Source of the DNA: Diphasiastrum complanatum
Lineage: Eukaryota > Streptophyta > Lycopodiopsida > Lycopodiales > Lycopodiaceae
Direction: 5' to 3'
Assembly: GCA_029204225.1 (NCBI GenBank)
Contig: CM055095.1
Span: forward strand, 37,720,597-37,784,596
Length of the DNA: 64,000 bases
Shown here: one piece after another, positions 1-10,882 of the stretch
How the letters are laid out: every line of letters begins with the position of its first letter
How positions within the stretch are numbered: the first letter of the stretch is position 1
The notes under the pieces: generated by a model
Databases searched by the model: none
Seen by the model: only the letters and a program-made list of their open reading frames with translations
What the model was told of the DNA's origin: nothing
Made by a program: the position numbers and the translations under genes

Positions 1-1801
1 CATGAAGAGTGCAAACATGCACATTTTTTAAAGAGATAGGCAGCACAGGCTTCCAGTTTGGATCTGCATATTCTCTAGTAATTCTTGTACCCCTAGTTAC
101 ATCTTTTGCCATTTTCATGCAGTACAAACAAAGGTGTTTTGATGTAGCACCGTGAGAGACATTATACATACATTTCAATGTTTTCAAATCACCTGCTAAG
201 TGCCATTCAACATTGAAGTCTTCAACTCATGGAACGTTGAGAAATCCTCCATCCATATGGTCCTTGATGATCCTAGGATAAGATGTCCTTGAGAATATCC
301 ATGATAATATATCATGATCCTCTTTCAGCACCTGTCCAAAGAATTAATCATACTTAGTTTACAATGTATTAATACTATTCAATGAATGTAATGTAATAAT
401 GAGGCTAGTTACCTAAAACGCTGCAACCACCATATATCATTTTCTGACTGGACATTGAATTTGAAATCTTCTTGGTTCTTTGTTTGGGATAGAGCACCAT
501 TCATGAGAGTTTATATTAACTCTTCCATCTTCTACCCTTTCACAATTTCTGGCTCATCTAACTTAATTACTATGATTATTTTGCCATTCACTTTTTCATA
601 GGCTATATCATAGAATGTGATGATGTATCTCAGCAAGTAATTTAGATCAACAAATAAATCGTTTGATGAATTATAGAATATCGATCTTCCATCAGTTTCA
701 TACACCTCCTCAATATGAAATGGAGTTCCAGTGATCTTATGCATACCTATGTTTAATGTATCCCTCTCTTTCTTCAAGTGATATGTCCTAGGGATTGGGA
801 CTTTTCTAATTTGAACTTGCTTAAAATCTCCTCTAATTAGTTTAAATATTGTTGCATATGCTTCCCTACTAATACTTGCAAAATCACAAGCACCCTGAAC
901 TATAGTCTTATCTAAAATATTTCGAATGTCCACCATCAAAGACTCTGCTATTTTACACTTTACATTTGGAATCCTATTGTTCATCATGATACGCTCAGTG
1001 AGTTTGCAAGTCAATATTGTGCCCAATGACATTCCTAGTGTAGCATTGTCTTTAATATTCCGAGGAGCTACTAATGCAGATCTGCAAAAAAAACAGATAG
1101 TTAACAGAATATCACCATAGCTGAAATTAAATCTAAATGTCATTGAAAAACTTACAAAATTTAGAATATGTTTACTTGAATGCACGGATCCTTCTATTTC
1201 GATAACCTCCTTTTGAAAGCGTTTGAATATCCTTGCAACTTTGTCGCTTTCGCTTCTTACTTTCAGCCTTCTTCTTTACCAAATCCACATCCTTCAGTAA
1301 TTGTAAGTTTTCAATACGAATAGACTGTAAGACTGATTGCATTTGCTCTAGTTCTGATTTGATATTGATTGCTATCTTTTGTAATGATTCATTATTTTTT
1401 TTAAGTTGTTCATTTTCTTCTAACGTCTTTTGGAGATGACAATCTCTATTCTGACAATACGAGGATATCCAAATTAACTCACCTTCTAAAAAGTGACCTT
1501 TATTCATATAGAGTTGTTTTCCATGGTTTTGCAATCTTTCATAATATCCAAGTAATCCACTATGCCCATTGCATATCCATGTAACTAAATGAATTATTGA
1601 AGAGAATGTGGGATGTGTCAAAGTGCTTGGATCTTGTGGATATAATGTTCCATTTGTCCACAAATCCATGTTTTTCTTTCCTTCTGCCCTGTAATGAGAA
1701 CGATCTTCAGCAGATATTTGAACTCCTTTGCCTCCTCTTCTCTGCAAAGGTGCCAAATCAACAGGGATATCCACATGTAGATGATATAATGTCATCATCA
1801 A
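1..1801 (-). pseudogene. Coiled-coil transposon-like protein family, copy A (3' part cut by window start)
   Basis: I do not recognise a named family. Read on the minus strand, an N-terminal part (1801-1172) holds the motif DLWTNGTLYPQDP, a coiled coil (ENEQLKKNNESLQKI) and a basic KKRKR run. A likely 74-base GT-AG intron (about 1155-1082) follows. Then come a block with EAYATIFKLI, a block with LLRYIITFYDIAYEKV, and near position 1-240 a segment with WHLAGDLKTLK, a CLYC cysteine pair and VHVCTLH. All these blocks recur in the same order in a second copy at about 15.5-18.3 kb, so this is a multi-exon family and not chance ORFs. In-frame stops between the blocks suggest decay. The Cys pair with downstream His residues could bind zinc. 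Origin from a DNA transposon is inference only. Confidence 0.55.
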
Positions 1802-2197
1802 AAAAATAATAGAGTAATCAGTTGCATCAAAGTACTATGACCAGATTCTATGAAGCAAAACAAAATACTCATCTTTGATTATATTATATACTATGTACGA
1901 TCAATCCAATCTCCATGCTTGTATGCTTGATTCAAATTTGGAAATGCCGCTCATTTTTTCATTTTTTCCATTCTCGTGGAAGGAATGCATATGTAAACAT
2001 TTTGCAATTTTTCCTGATTCGAATTTGGGGATGGCGGTCATATTCTAGATCCAATGAAAATTTTGCCCTTTTCGTAACCAATGGAGGGAATATTTTTGAA
2101 TTTAGTCAAGTTATACTGCGAACTGTTAACAGTTCTTAACTGTGACTATAGACACTGTGGTTAGATCATTGGGAGTTGGGGAGGCCTTGGGAGTGGT
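1802..2197. other. Spacer with no gene recognised
   Basis: About 400 AT-rich bases between the minus-strand family copy and the plus-strand Copia remnant. I see no ORF with family resemblance, no LTR end and no clear repeat. Confidence 0.4.
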
Positions 2198-4080
2198 GTG
2201 GGCAAACAAATAAACAATATTGAAAAAAAGAAAGATAGATCAAAGCTCAAGTGCTTCTATTGTGACATCAAAGGACACTTTGCAAGTGAGTGCTACAAGA
2301 AGAAGAGAGATCAAGGAGACAAGCAAGGTAATCTTACTCTTGATGAGGATGGTTTGGATGTTCAAGATGCAAATGATGATGTTTTTGTGATGTCTTCATG
2401 TATGCTTGCTAATGATGGAGATCTAGATCCATGGTGGATTGATAGTGGAGGAAGTTCACACAATGTGACTTTTCACAAAGAGTATTTCACTTCTTTGTTG
2501 GCATATGGAGATGACAAGAGGGTGATCTACACGGCCAATGATGGTGAGTGTGCAATCAAAGGGATTGTCACAATTTATATTTCTCTCTCTACAAATAGGA
2601 ATGTTCATTTGGAGGATGTCTTGTTTATTCCATCTATTACCAAGAATTTGCTTAGTGTGAGTCAATTGCTAAGTAAGGGCCTCAAAGTTGAGTTTGATGG
2701 AGATGCTTGTATGATCAAAAGGAAGGATGTCTTGATTGGAAAAGGTAAAAGACAAGTTGTTCAAACTAGATGCTTGTGTTATTGGTAACCAAGTTGGATG
2801 TGTTGCAAGAGAGCAAATACCTATTCAAGAGGTTTGGCATAAAAGGATGGGACACCTTAACTTCAAGTCATTGGAGGTAATGGCTAGAAAGAAGGTTGTG
2901 ATAGGTCTTCCAAGTTCCTTAAGTGGCATCAATCATGTTTGTGAGTCTTGTGCATTGTCTAAGTCACATAGACTACCTTATGCTAGGTCTACATCTAGAT
3001 CTACAAAGCCTTTTCAACTTGTACATTCGGATATTCATGGAATTACTACAATTAACAATAGTGGAGCTAAGATGTATGTAACTTTCATTGATGATTTTAG
3101 TAGATTTTGTTGGATCTATCTACTAAAGAGCAAAGATGAAGTGTGTGATGTCTTTGTTAAGTTCAATAATGCAAGGGAGAACCCATTTTCCACAAGGATC
3201 AAGTGCTTAAGGAGTGAAAATGGTGTTGAGTACATATCTACCAAGCTCCAAGCCTTTTGTGATGAGCATGGGAGGAGTATACAACACCAAGGACCCCACA
3301 ACAAAATGGAGTGGCAGAAAGGAAGAATAGGACTTTATGTGAAAGTGCTAAAGCCATGAGGTTAATTGCTAATCTTGATAAACCATTTTGGGATCAAGCT
3401 TTGTTGTGTGCCAATTTCTTGTGCAATAGGTGGCCGAGTGCTATTTTGGATGGAAGGACACCCTTTGAGATGCTATTCAAGAGGAGGCCAAGTGTCAACT
3501 TTCTAAGAACTTTTGGATGCACATGCTATGTCAACATTACTCTTGATGTTAGGACCAAGGAGGATCCATCTTCAAGAAAGGTATTTAATTTGTTGGATAT
3601 AGTGAGGTGAGTAAAGCCTACAAAGTTTATATTCCTACTACTAACAAAGTGATTGTTGGTAGAGATGTCATGGGGAAACATTCCAAAAGTGTCTTCAAGT
3701 ACTATTGATGATGATGTGGATGGATCTAACATTCTTGATGTTGATGTAAAGGATCCTACTTTAGATGGTGATGATGATGGACCTTCATCAAGTCAAAAGC
3801 CAAGGAGAACGTCAAGGGAAAGACAAGTACCTTCAAGGCTCACATATGATGAAAAAGGCATGGTAAGCAAGTAGTTTTTGGAAATTATTTTGCTTTCCTA
3901 ACCTCTTTTGATGAACCTACAAGTGTAGATGAAGCAAGGAAATAATAGGAGTGGATCCAAGCAATGGATCTTGAGTATCAAGCTCTTATGAAGAATGGAA
4001 CATAGAGATTGATGGAATCACCTAAGGACAAGAAAGCTATTGGATGTTTTCATGATTTTACAGCAAGTAATGGATATGGA
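2198..4080 (+). pseudogene. Degenerate Ty1/Copia gag-pol
   Basis: The ORF fragments read in Copia order. A CCHC zinc knuckle (CFYCDIKGHFASEC, about 2252-2293) is followed by an aspartic protease start (WWIDSG, Asp at about 2441) and a GAG-pre-integrase segment. The integrase zinc-binding region has HLNFKSLEVMARK, then CESCALSKSHRLPY. The integrase core has HSDIHG and FIDDFSRFCW, then ERKNRTLCESAKAM. A linker ends in RQVPSRLTYDE. Frameshifts lie near 2740 and 3310, and several stops fall after 3600. Only the start of reverse transcriptase survives (EWIQAMDLEYQALMKNGT ... KKAIGC, about 3940-4050), with stops. The zinc knuckle and protease resemble those of the element at 41-45 kb, so the two belong to related lineages. 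I found no LTRs. Confidence 0.85.
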
Positions 4081-4890
4081 AAACAATGTTTGTTCAAAGA
4101 CTTTTATGATCAAGTTGATGATCAAGAGGTTCATCTCAAAGGGCTTCAACAAGGCAAAAGAGAAGTTGGCAATTTGGAGCTAGTCAAGAGCATCAAAGGA
4201 GAGGTAATTGACAAAGATGTTATGGATATGTTTTTGTAGGTTATTGAAGACCCAAGTAAAGTCAAAGGGGCAGCAAGGAAGTGTTGTTCAAGTCTACTTT
4301 ACTTGTTCTATCTCATGTTTGAGCATTTTCATGTGGATGTGTACAAATTGTCAAAATATGGTAAAACTAGCTAAATTGGTGAGCGTCATTTTGATGTTGG
4401 ATTTGTATTAGCATTCTTGGCTGGTTTTGTTGATGGAAATAAAGCTATGGGAGGTTCATTATGTCACTCATTCATGGTCAAGTCATCAAGGTATGATGAT
4501 ATCTTGAGGCGGGATGGAGATGGAGGCTCATTCATGGAGTTTCATGGTGGATACATGGCAACAAAGGGCAAAGGAGGAGGAGACATGCAAGAAAATGTTG
4601 ATCACTCACATTTATTATTTGTTTGCTGTATTTTTTCACAGAGTTAAAAGTTGATAGCATGGAGGAATCATCTCATTTACATTCTATGTGATTCTTCATG
4701 GCATATTGAGGTGCAATATCATTTTGTGAGGGAGCAAGTCATTGCAAAGGAGGGGGGTATCGGGTGGCCTGAGACTCAAAACTTCACCTTGAACTGGATT
4801 GGGAAGCTGATCAGTCTTGGACATTTGCTTCGCTCTAGCCATAACAAGAATCTAACAATGGCTTGCCAACAATCCAAAAGATGGTGATGA
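4081..4890 (+). pseudogene. Scrambled 3' end of the Copia remnant, with an RNase H tail fragment
   Basis: Most of this stretch is not assignable. At about 4695-4755 the translation HIEVQYHFVREQV matches the conserved end of Copia RNase H (usually KHIEV.YHFVRE). This suggests that the 3' end of the same element survives after loss of most of reverse transcriptase and RNase H. ORFs at 4009-4647 are short and show no family motifs. Confidence 0.5.
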
Positions 4891-5040
4891 AGCTCAAAAA
4901 TAAAAAATGTACGAAATGAATATTGGACTTATGCACAACTAGTAAAATAGGTACCTTATGGGCGTCTAGAGGTGCGCATTAATCAGATATGCAAAAACTA
5001 GAAAAAAGAAAGTGTCCAGATTGGGATTCAATGAAATTCA

Positions 5041-5393
5041 TATAGAGTTTATCCCACACGTGTGCAACTTTGAAATACACGTGTTGAATATTTACTTGTT
5101 AAAATAAATGCATGGACAAGTGGCATGATATTATTCCTTGAATTCTAACATGTCAATAACCGTCATCATTAGGATTTTGACACCTGACAATTGTCATACT
5201 AATAAGCACATGCCATGTGTCCAAATATAGAATTTGTGCGCATGCTTTTATTTCATGCGTCTGTGCCAAAATGTGGACTAAACTAATATCTCAATGTAAT
5301 TAGGTAGACCATTGTTCAAAAATATTCTTAAAAAAGAAAAACTATAAATATGAGACACCTTCCTCATTTTCACAACTCTAGTTTTGCTTTTTT
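5041..5393 (+). promoter_or_regulatory. Probable promoter of partner gene A
   Basis: A canonical TATA box, TATAAATA, lies at 5343-5350, 44 bases upstream of the first ATG (5394). Two CACGTG G-box cores lie farther upstream at 5057-5062 and 5078-5083. The TATA-to-start spacing predicts a very short leader (about 20 nt) to the first ATG. That ATG has a poor context (T at -3), so initiation at the better ATG at 5484 is plausible. Confidence 0.5.
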
Positions 5394-6733
5394 ATGTTCA
5401 AGAACTTTTCTGCATTAGTCACTTTATGTGAATTAGTTGTTTTTCTAACAGTTTTAGACCACCTACGACTATTCTATACCATCATGGAGAATGCTAGGAT
5501 TGAGGTTTCAAGACTTCTAGTTGGTATAGAGTTTGAACATCAGATTGATAGGATATTGCCCATCTTCTGTGCCACAATAGATACACTTGCCACCTCCAGA
5601 GCTAACTCAGAAAGTGTGTCATTTGTCATGGATTATATAAATACAACACTTTTTCCGTATAGTGTAAAAGTTTCTGATTCTGATATTGCATGGATTCCAT
5701 ACAACTTACTAACATACATATGGAAGGGTGATAGACAATTTGTAACTAGAATCAAGAGATTTGTGCATAATCATTCTAGAAATCACTATAGAATTCTGAT
5801 AGTTGAGGAGCAGCATAGGGATAATTTGTTGAACATTGGATCAAAGATCATTTCAGGTGAGATGGTCTCTGTGTTCTTTGTTTTTGAGCATACAACTGTT
5901 CCAATGCCTACTGACTCACAGGAGGCCACTTTATGCCATGATGAGCATCCAATAAATGAAGAAGAAGAAAGAGCACTCTCCTTGCAACAATTTTCTGAGT
6001 TGTCTCAACAAACTAGTGATGCAAACAATAGATTGCTGCAAATTAGGAGCCTCTCCAATCATCATTAATGATAGAGACTACATTTTTTATCATGATCTAC
6101 AACATGTTCTCCATCTCCGAGAGGACAAACTACTAAGTGCGCTGCTGAAATTGTAGAATAGAGCCAATATATATGATCACACAGTGATTGATTATACCTT
6201 CTAGAAGTTGTGTCCGACAAATGAGGATGGCACAGGCAAAATGGCATTGGCAAAAATCCTGACAGAGCTTTGAAACGCTGGTCCCTCTTCTGAGGTGACT
6301 CACCAAGATCCAAAAGAGTACGATTTCACTCAACCGGAGGGACAACAAGGAAGCATTAACCTGAGTGACACTACAAAAGCTGATGAGGGGACACATGGCG
6401 CCATTGAAATCGATGCTTACACAGCTAGAGCAATGAGAGTGAGAAAAACCAGGGAGAGTGACTCCAAGGATGTTTCCTTGGTGCACAGGGGACACAGGGC
6501 GCCATTGAAATTGATGCTTACGCAACTAGAGCAATGAGAGTCTGCTTAAGTGCAAATCATTGTGCAAACATATTGCACAGGTGGAGCTAGCAAAAGGATA
6601 TAATAAAACACATTGTATTTTAAGAAGCGTAGTTGTAAATGATCTGAGCTCAAGCTTCGAGTCTAGGCTAGTGATTGGAGCAGCCACTGGCCCATTTTCC
6701 AAAGAATTTGATGCTCATATTATTACATCATAA
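5394..6733 (+). pseudogene. Partner gene A: unrecognised gene converging on the H3-like gene (decayed)
   Basis: Function unknown. The longest frame (5394-6068) gives up to 224 residues. The second ATG (5484, MENARIEV) has a purine at -3 and G at +4. This frame ends in an acidic, Ser/Gln-rich stretch. A frame change near 6055 leads into PIIINDRDYIFYHDLQHVL (6055-6156, TAG end). A later segment carries DEGTHGAIEIDAY (6295-6540). The last block, LKCKSLCKHIAQVEL with HCILRS downstream, ends at 6733. Three blocks match partner gene B at 49.0-50.0 kb: B has PIIIDGQEYVFMHDLQHIL, DEGTEA then AVEIDDF, and LKYKALSKHVGEVEL with YCVLRK. These matches in the same order show one gene family. The frameshifts and stops suggest a pseudogene, although short introns could explain part of this. 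It converges on the H3-like gene at 7418-8013. Confidence 0.65.
6387..6541 (+). repeat. Tandem duplication inside partner gene A
   Basis: A segment of about 54 bases starting GGGGACACATGGCGCCATTG at 6387 recurs at 6488 with a few changes (period 101). The duplicated part encodes the conserved EIDAYTARAMR block. The second copy is out of frame with the first, which adds to the damage of this gene. Confidence 0.85.
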
Positions 6734-6955
6734 ATTCTTAAGCATACACTACTGTCAAGTGAGAGGAAGGCTATTATGTACCAAAAGCTCAATGAATAAA
6801 AAGTCTCTTTGCAATTGTGTGTTTCAAAATTGGTGTTGTGTTCCTATTTGTTCATTATGATTGAAATTATAAAAGCTAATTGCTTATAAAACTAAACTAC
6901 ACAGAAAATCAGTAAAGAGGAAGTCAAGAGGAGTGCGAGATTGGACCCTTTAACA

Positions 6956-7261
6956 TAGTCAAAACCAATATTTTCATGCTCCTGCGTGATCACGTAGGAG
7001 CGTGAAAATAATGGTTTTGACTAGGTCAGAGGGTTCAGTCTTGTGCTCCTCTATGATCATGCAGGAGCGCGAAAATAATTGTTTTGACCAGGTTATAGGG
7101 TCCAGTCTTGCGCTACTCCGGGATCACGTAGGAGCGCAAATTTAGGGGTTTTGAGCTGTTCAAAGGGTCCACTCTTGCGCTCCTTCGTGATTACGCAGGA
7201 GCGCAAATATAGGTGTGTTGACCAGGTCAGAGGGCCTACTTTCGCGCTCCTCCATGATCAG
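6956..7261. repeat. Tandem array of 67-bp hairpin units between partner A and H3-like A
   Basis: Four and a half units spaced about 67 bases apart each contain a palindrome of the form GCGCTCCT...TGATCA...AGGAGCGC, centred near 6990, 7056, 7124 and 7189; a half unit ends near 7261. In the first unit the arms extend to 33-34 bases (6956-7023, from TAGTCAAAACCA to TGGTTTTGACTA). The spacers carry TTTTGACCAGGTCAGAGGGTCC-like sequence. The array lies between the 3' ends of two convergent genes, so both transcripts could read into it. Confidence 0.85.
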
Positions 7262-7417
7262 CTTATAGGATTCATAATATAAATTTGCATCACACGAGTG
7301 TGAAAAATCTGCACTATGAAATATGCATCAGATGTATATGGAAAATTGGCCCTTAGGGCTTCCATTGTATATGAACAATGTACATTTGAAACAGAGTGGC
7401 ATTGGGCCTATTCCAAT

Positions 7418-8013
7418 CTACAATTTCCTAATTTTCATGGCCAACATTAAGTCACATGGCATGAGTGTCACTCGCTTGGCATATTGGGCACAGAGGTAGG
7501 CATCTTCGAATAGTGTAGTGAGCTGATTCTTAGTAGCCTCCTATAGTGCAGATACAACCTCACTCGTGATCTTGTAGTCTAGAAATTGTCCATAATTTTT
7601 TTGATCACTCTAAAAAATGGTGTTCGAAGAAGCAAGAGATTGGTGTTGTTTTGGTACTCTCTTCCATAAATCTAGGTTGGCATTGGTTGCGTTGCAGCCG
7701 AAGATGCACCACCGGTAGCAGGTTGAGATACAACAGTAGTAGTGGCATTGTCGAGATTAAGAAGATCTTCGACGTCCGTGGGCACTATTCCCACAACCTG
7801 AACCTCAGAGTCTATGAAATTACGAACATCTTCCTTCGTTGGTGTGGGGATCCGAGGTGTAGTTGGAGAGCTCAACATGACACGGGCTGCCATGCGAAGA
7901 TTTCTTAAAATTTCATTGCGCCTGATACTCTGAAGCTGTTGCGCAGTAACCCTGAACCTGTTAGGCGCCCTTGCTGTTTGCTTTGTCCTAGCCATGTGCT
8001 TACTTCTAGCCAT
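7418..8013 (-). pseudogene. Divergent histone H3-like gene A with extended tail (decayed)
   Basis: The frame opens MARSKHMARTKQTAR, so a start at the second ATG (7995) gives the exact histone H3 N-terminus ARTKQTAR, including Lys4. After Arg8 it leaves the H3 sequence (APNRFRVTAQQ) and runs about 100 residues of non-histone spacer. A TAG stop follows at 7672-7674. The same frame then continues with EYQNNTNLLLLRTPFFRVI and KKIMDNF, aligning with H3 KYQKSTELLIRKLPFQRLV and REIAQDF. A frameshift leads to SEVVSAL-stop-EA, where H3 has SAVAALQEA. It then reads TTLFEDAYLCAQYAKRVTL and MPCDLMLA up to the stop at 7418-7420, aligning with H3 GLFEDTNLCAIHAKRVTI and MPKDIQLA. I see no intron. The protein would be a long-tailed H3 variant, but this copy is disabled. 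Confidence 0.8.
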
Positions 8014-8137
8014 AAACAGTTCAAAATATACTAGGAAGACCTTAATTACGCTAAAAAGATCTTACTGGAAAGATGAAAAAATCTACGAAATTACGCTCTC
8101 CTCTATTGGTAAAATTGAAAAATGAATGGTAAAATTC

Positions 8138-8146
8138 TTTATATAT
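8138..8146 (-). promoter_or_regulatory. TATA box of H3-like gene A
   Basis: Read on the minus strand, TATATAAAG lies 125 bases upstream of the first ATG and 143 bases upstream of the ARTKQTAR start. The TATA box of H3-like gene B sits at a similar distance (114 bases), and both are preceded by AGGCCAAAA about 45-50 bases farther up. That supports a shared promoter layout. Confidence 0.5.
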
Positions 8147-8789
8147 CATTTGGCCCATGCATACTAAAGTTCAACTAGCATGTTTTGGCCTTGTATAGCT
8201 TAATGCAAGCTTTTTGGGCAATAGCAGATATGTGCAAATAGTGAGGTAGAGAGATCCCTCACAATTAGTTCGACGCACAAGTTCGATATTTGGTTTTTGG
8301 AATATTCTCAAGAATATTCTTCATGAATATTAATTTCAAAGGAATATTTCTTTTTTGTATAGTTATAAAGTGGCTAGAATATTTTAATATTCGACGACAC
8401 ATTTATTTCATGATCCATTCTAGTGACACGTGTACAAATCAGACAGTGTATAAATATCAATTCAACGCCAACACAAAATTTTTAGTAATTTTTTCATTCT
8501 ACCCTTGTTTACGTGTCGTACATATCGTTCTTTTCCGCAGTTTCTTGAAACTTTAATATTGCTTTTGATCACTGCGCACATGTTCGATACATACAAGTAA
8601 TCTTCTATTTTTTTGTGCTAATATTACATTAACCCAATGTCTTTACGTAGGCTTGATCCGGTTATCGTGCTCTCTTCATTTCTCAACGATTTTGGTATTG
8701 AAGCTGGGTGTTGGAGAGAGAGGGGGAGAATAAATAATTGACGAACACGAACGAGAAACGAACTCGAACACGAAACAAACTCGAACAGA
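8147..8789. other. Upstream flank of H3-like gene A, no gene recognised
   Basis: AT-rich sequence without a convincing ORF. A second TATAAATA (8449-8456), preceded by a CACGTG core (8427-8432), faces the plus strand but no gene follows it. Near 8738-8785 there is a short (ACGAAC)-type imperfect repeat at the point where the Copia remnant begins. Confidence 0.35.
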
Positions 8790-9940
8790 CCGCCGTTGAA
8801 GAAGAATGTAAATCCAGATGTGGATTTATGATTGTCTGCATCTCCTCCCCAGCTTGCATCAGAATAGCCACTGAGTTGATGAAGATTGTTGTTGTTGACA
8901 TCTCCATAGCAGATGCACTGGTTCATGGTAGCTCGAATACATCTCATGACTCGAATAAGAGCCTTCTAATGGGTAATGCTAGGATTAGCCATATATTGGC
9001 TGAGTGAGCTTACAACAAAAGAGATACCTGATCTTGTACAGACCATTGCATACATGAGAGATCCAAGTATCTATTGATACGGATATTCTCTCATCTGCTC
9101 CTCTTCCTGCTTGGTATGGGGACATTGGTCCTTCTACAAATGTAGGCCTGGATCCATTGGTGAGTGAGCTAATTTACAATTCATCAAATTGTATATGTTA
9201 AGAACATTGTGAAGATACCTTTGTTGAGTGATGTAAATCAGTCGATTTGCTCTATCTCTGTGGATTTGAATTCCAAGACAGAAGTGAGCTTCGCCTAGAT
9301 CAGTCATGTCAAATTCTGAGAACAACATCTGTTTTGCATCCTTGACCATTTTGGTATTGTTGCTGAAGAGAAACGTATCATCAACGTACAAGGTGATGAT
9401 AATGAAGGATTGCTACACTGACCTTGAATAAATATTGCAATCAACAGTGCTTGGTTTGAATCCTTGTTCAATGAGAAATGTGTTGATCCTCTAAAACCAA
9501 GCTCTGGCAGACTGTTACAAGCCGTACAGTGCTTTGTGGAGTTTACAAACATGAGTTTTCATGCCTTCCAGAACGTATCCTTTGGGCTGGATCATATAGA
9601 TATCTTCTTGTATGACTCCGTTCAAATAGGCTGTTTGTACATCAAGTTGATGTACTTCGAGGTCGGCAGCTACAGCATAAGACCAAAGCATTTGGATCGA
9701 CGAATGTTTGACGACTGGACTAAAAGTCTCACTGTAGTCGACATTCGGGATTTGGGTGAATCCTCGTGCTACTAGTCTAGCTTTCCTTCGATCAATTGCT
9801 CTGTTGGCATTATATTTGATCTTAAAGATCCATTTGCAATCAATAATATTGTAGCCAATAGGAGCTTCAACTAATGACCATGTCTGATTCTTGATCAGAG
9901 AGGAATATTCTCTGTCCATGGCTTCTCTCCAGAGATCAAA
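8790..9940 (-). pseudogene. Copia C reverse transcriptase and RNase H
   Basis: The frame from 9919 opens MDREYSSLIKNQTWSLVEAP and contains CKWIFKIKYNANRAIDRRK, HQLDVQTAYLNGVI and CKLHKALYGL, all typical Copia RT motifs. After stops it continues with the catalytic YVDD box (about 9388-9377), FDMTDLGEAHFCLGIQI and RNase H remnants GYSDASWGGDADNHKSTSG. Few stops interrupt it, so this is a fairly young degenerate copy. It cannot be active because RNase H is truncated. Confidence 0.88.
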
Positions 9941-9946
9941 GTCTGG

Positions 9947-10882
9947 TTAGCTGAGTGCCTCTTCGACTGTCGTCAGTTCCTGCATTAAGAAAAATGCAGA
10001 CTCAAAAGTATACCTTGTGGGCTGTGTGCGCACTTGGCTTGATCTTCTGGGATGATTCGACTGATGAACCACTCCTGGGACTTGTTGTTGGGTAGCAGCA
10101 ACATCTTCGTTTGATTTGTTGTCTCGAAGTGGGTCGACAATAGACGTGCTTGAGCCAGAAGCTCGGACTGTCGTGTCAATGGCAGGAGATGTAGGTTCTT
10201 CTTGAGCAATATCCTTGCCTTTGAGGTCGACGAATTGATCCTCGATAAAGATTGTATCTCGGATATACAAGATTTGTTGGGTATCAGGATCATACAGCTT
10301 GTAGGTGTTATTAGACAAAGTATATCCAATCATGATGGTCTTGAGACCTTGGAAGTCCAATTGTAGCCAAGTCCAATTGTAGTCCAATTGTACCTTTGTA
10401 TGAATTGAAGTACTGAGAGTTTGACTAAAGGTAGAAAAACAATGACTTAATTTATACAAGTATCCATGCCTCTTTCCAAGTGCTAGAATCTTGCCAGTCC
10501 TATCAACTACTTTACACTGATCACATTCGAACTCTACTCTATGTCCTAAATCTGCGATTCTGCTTATAGAGAGCAGATTCGTAGATAAATTTGGTACATA
10601 CAGGACTTTAGAGAGTAGCTTAGATTGATCATTTGTAAAACTTAATCTTACAGTGCCTTCACCTTTGATAGCTTGTGTGCTATTGTCACCAAGGTGAACG
10701 AACTTCTGGATACTGTAAGGTGTATAGGACTTGAAATAGCCAATGAGGCTAGTCATGTGCTGAGTGGCTCCGGAATCTAGGAACCAAGAACTGTCCCCAG
10801 ATGCTTCTTGATGGTTGGTCATGAAGGCATCATGATCTGCTTCTTGAATAGGCTGTGGAGCTTCTACACCTACATTTGCCAC
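9947..10882 (-). pseudogene. Copia C protease fused in frame to the integrase C-terminus
   Basis: An open frame of 311 residues starts within the gag tail. It has the protease motif SSWFLDSGATQHMT and the GAG-pre-integrase signature KVLYVPNLSTNLLSISRIADLG ending in HGYLYKLSH. It then jumps directly to the end of integrase (MIGYTLSNNTYKLYDPDTQQ ... IFIEDQF) and the linker before RT. The zinc-binding and catalytic integrase domains are missing, yet the frame stays open. The junction near 10355-10395 is a cluster of short direct repeats (CCAATTGTAG/CCAAGTCCAATTGTAG), which suggests slippage or recombination between repeats. Confidence 0.82.
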
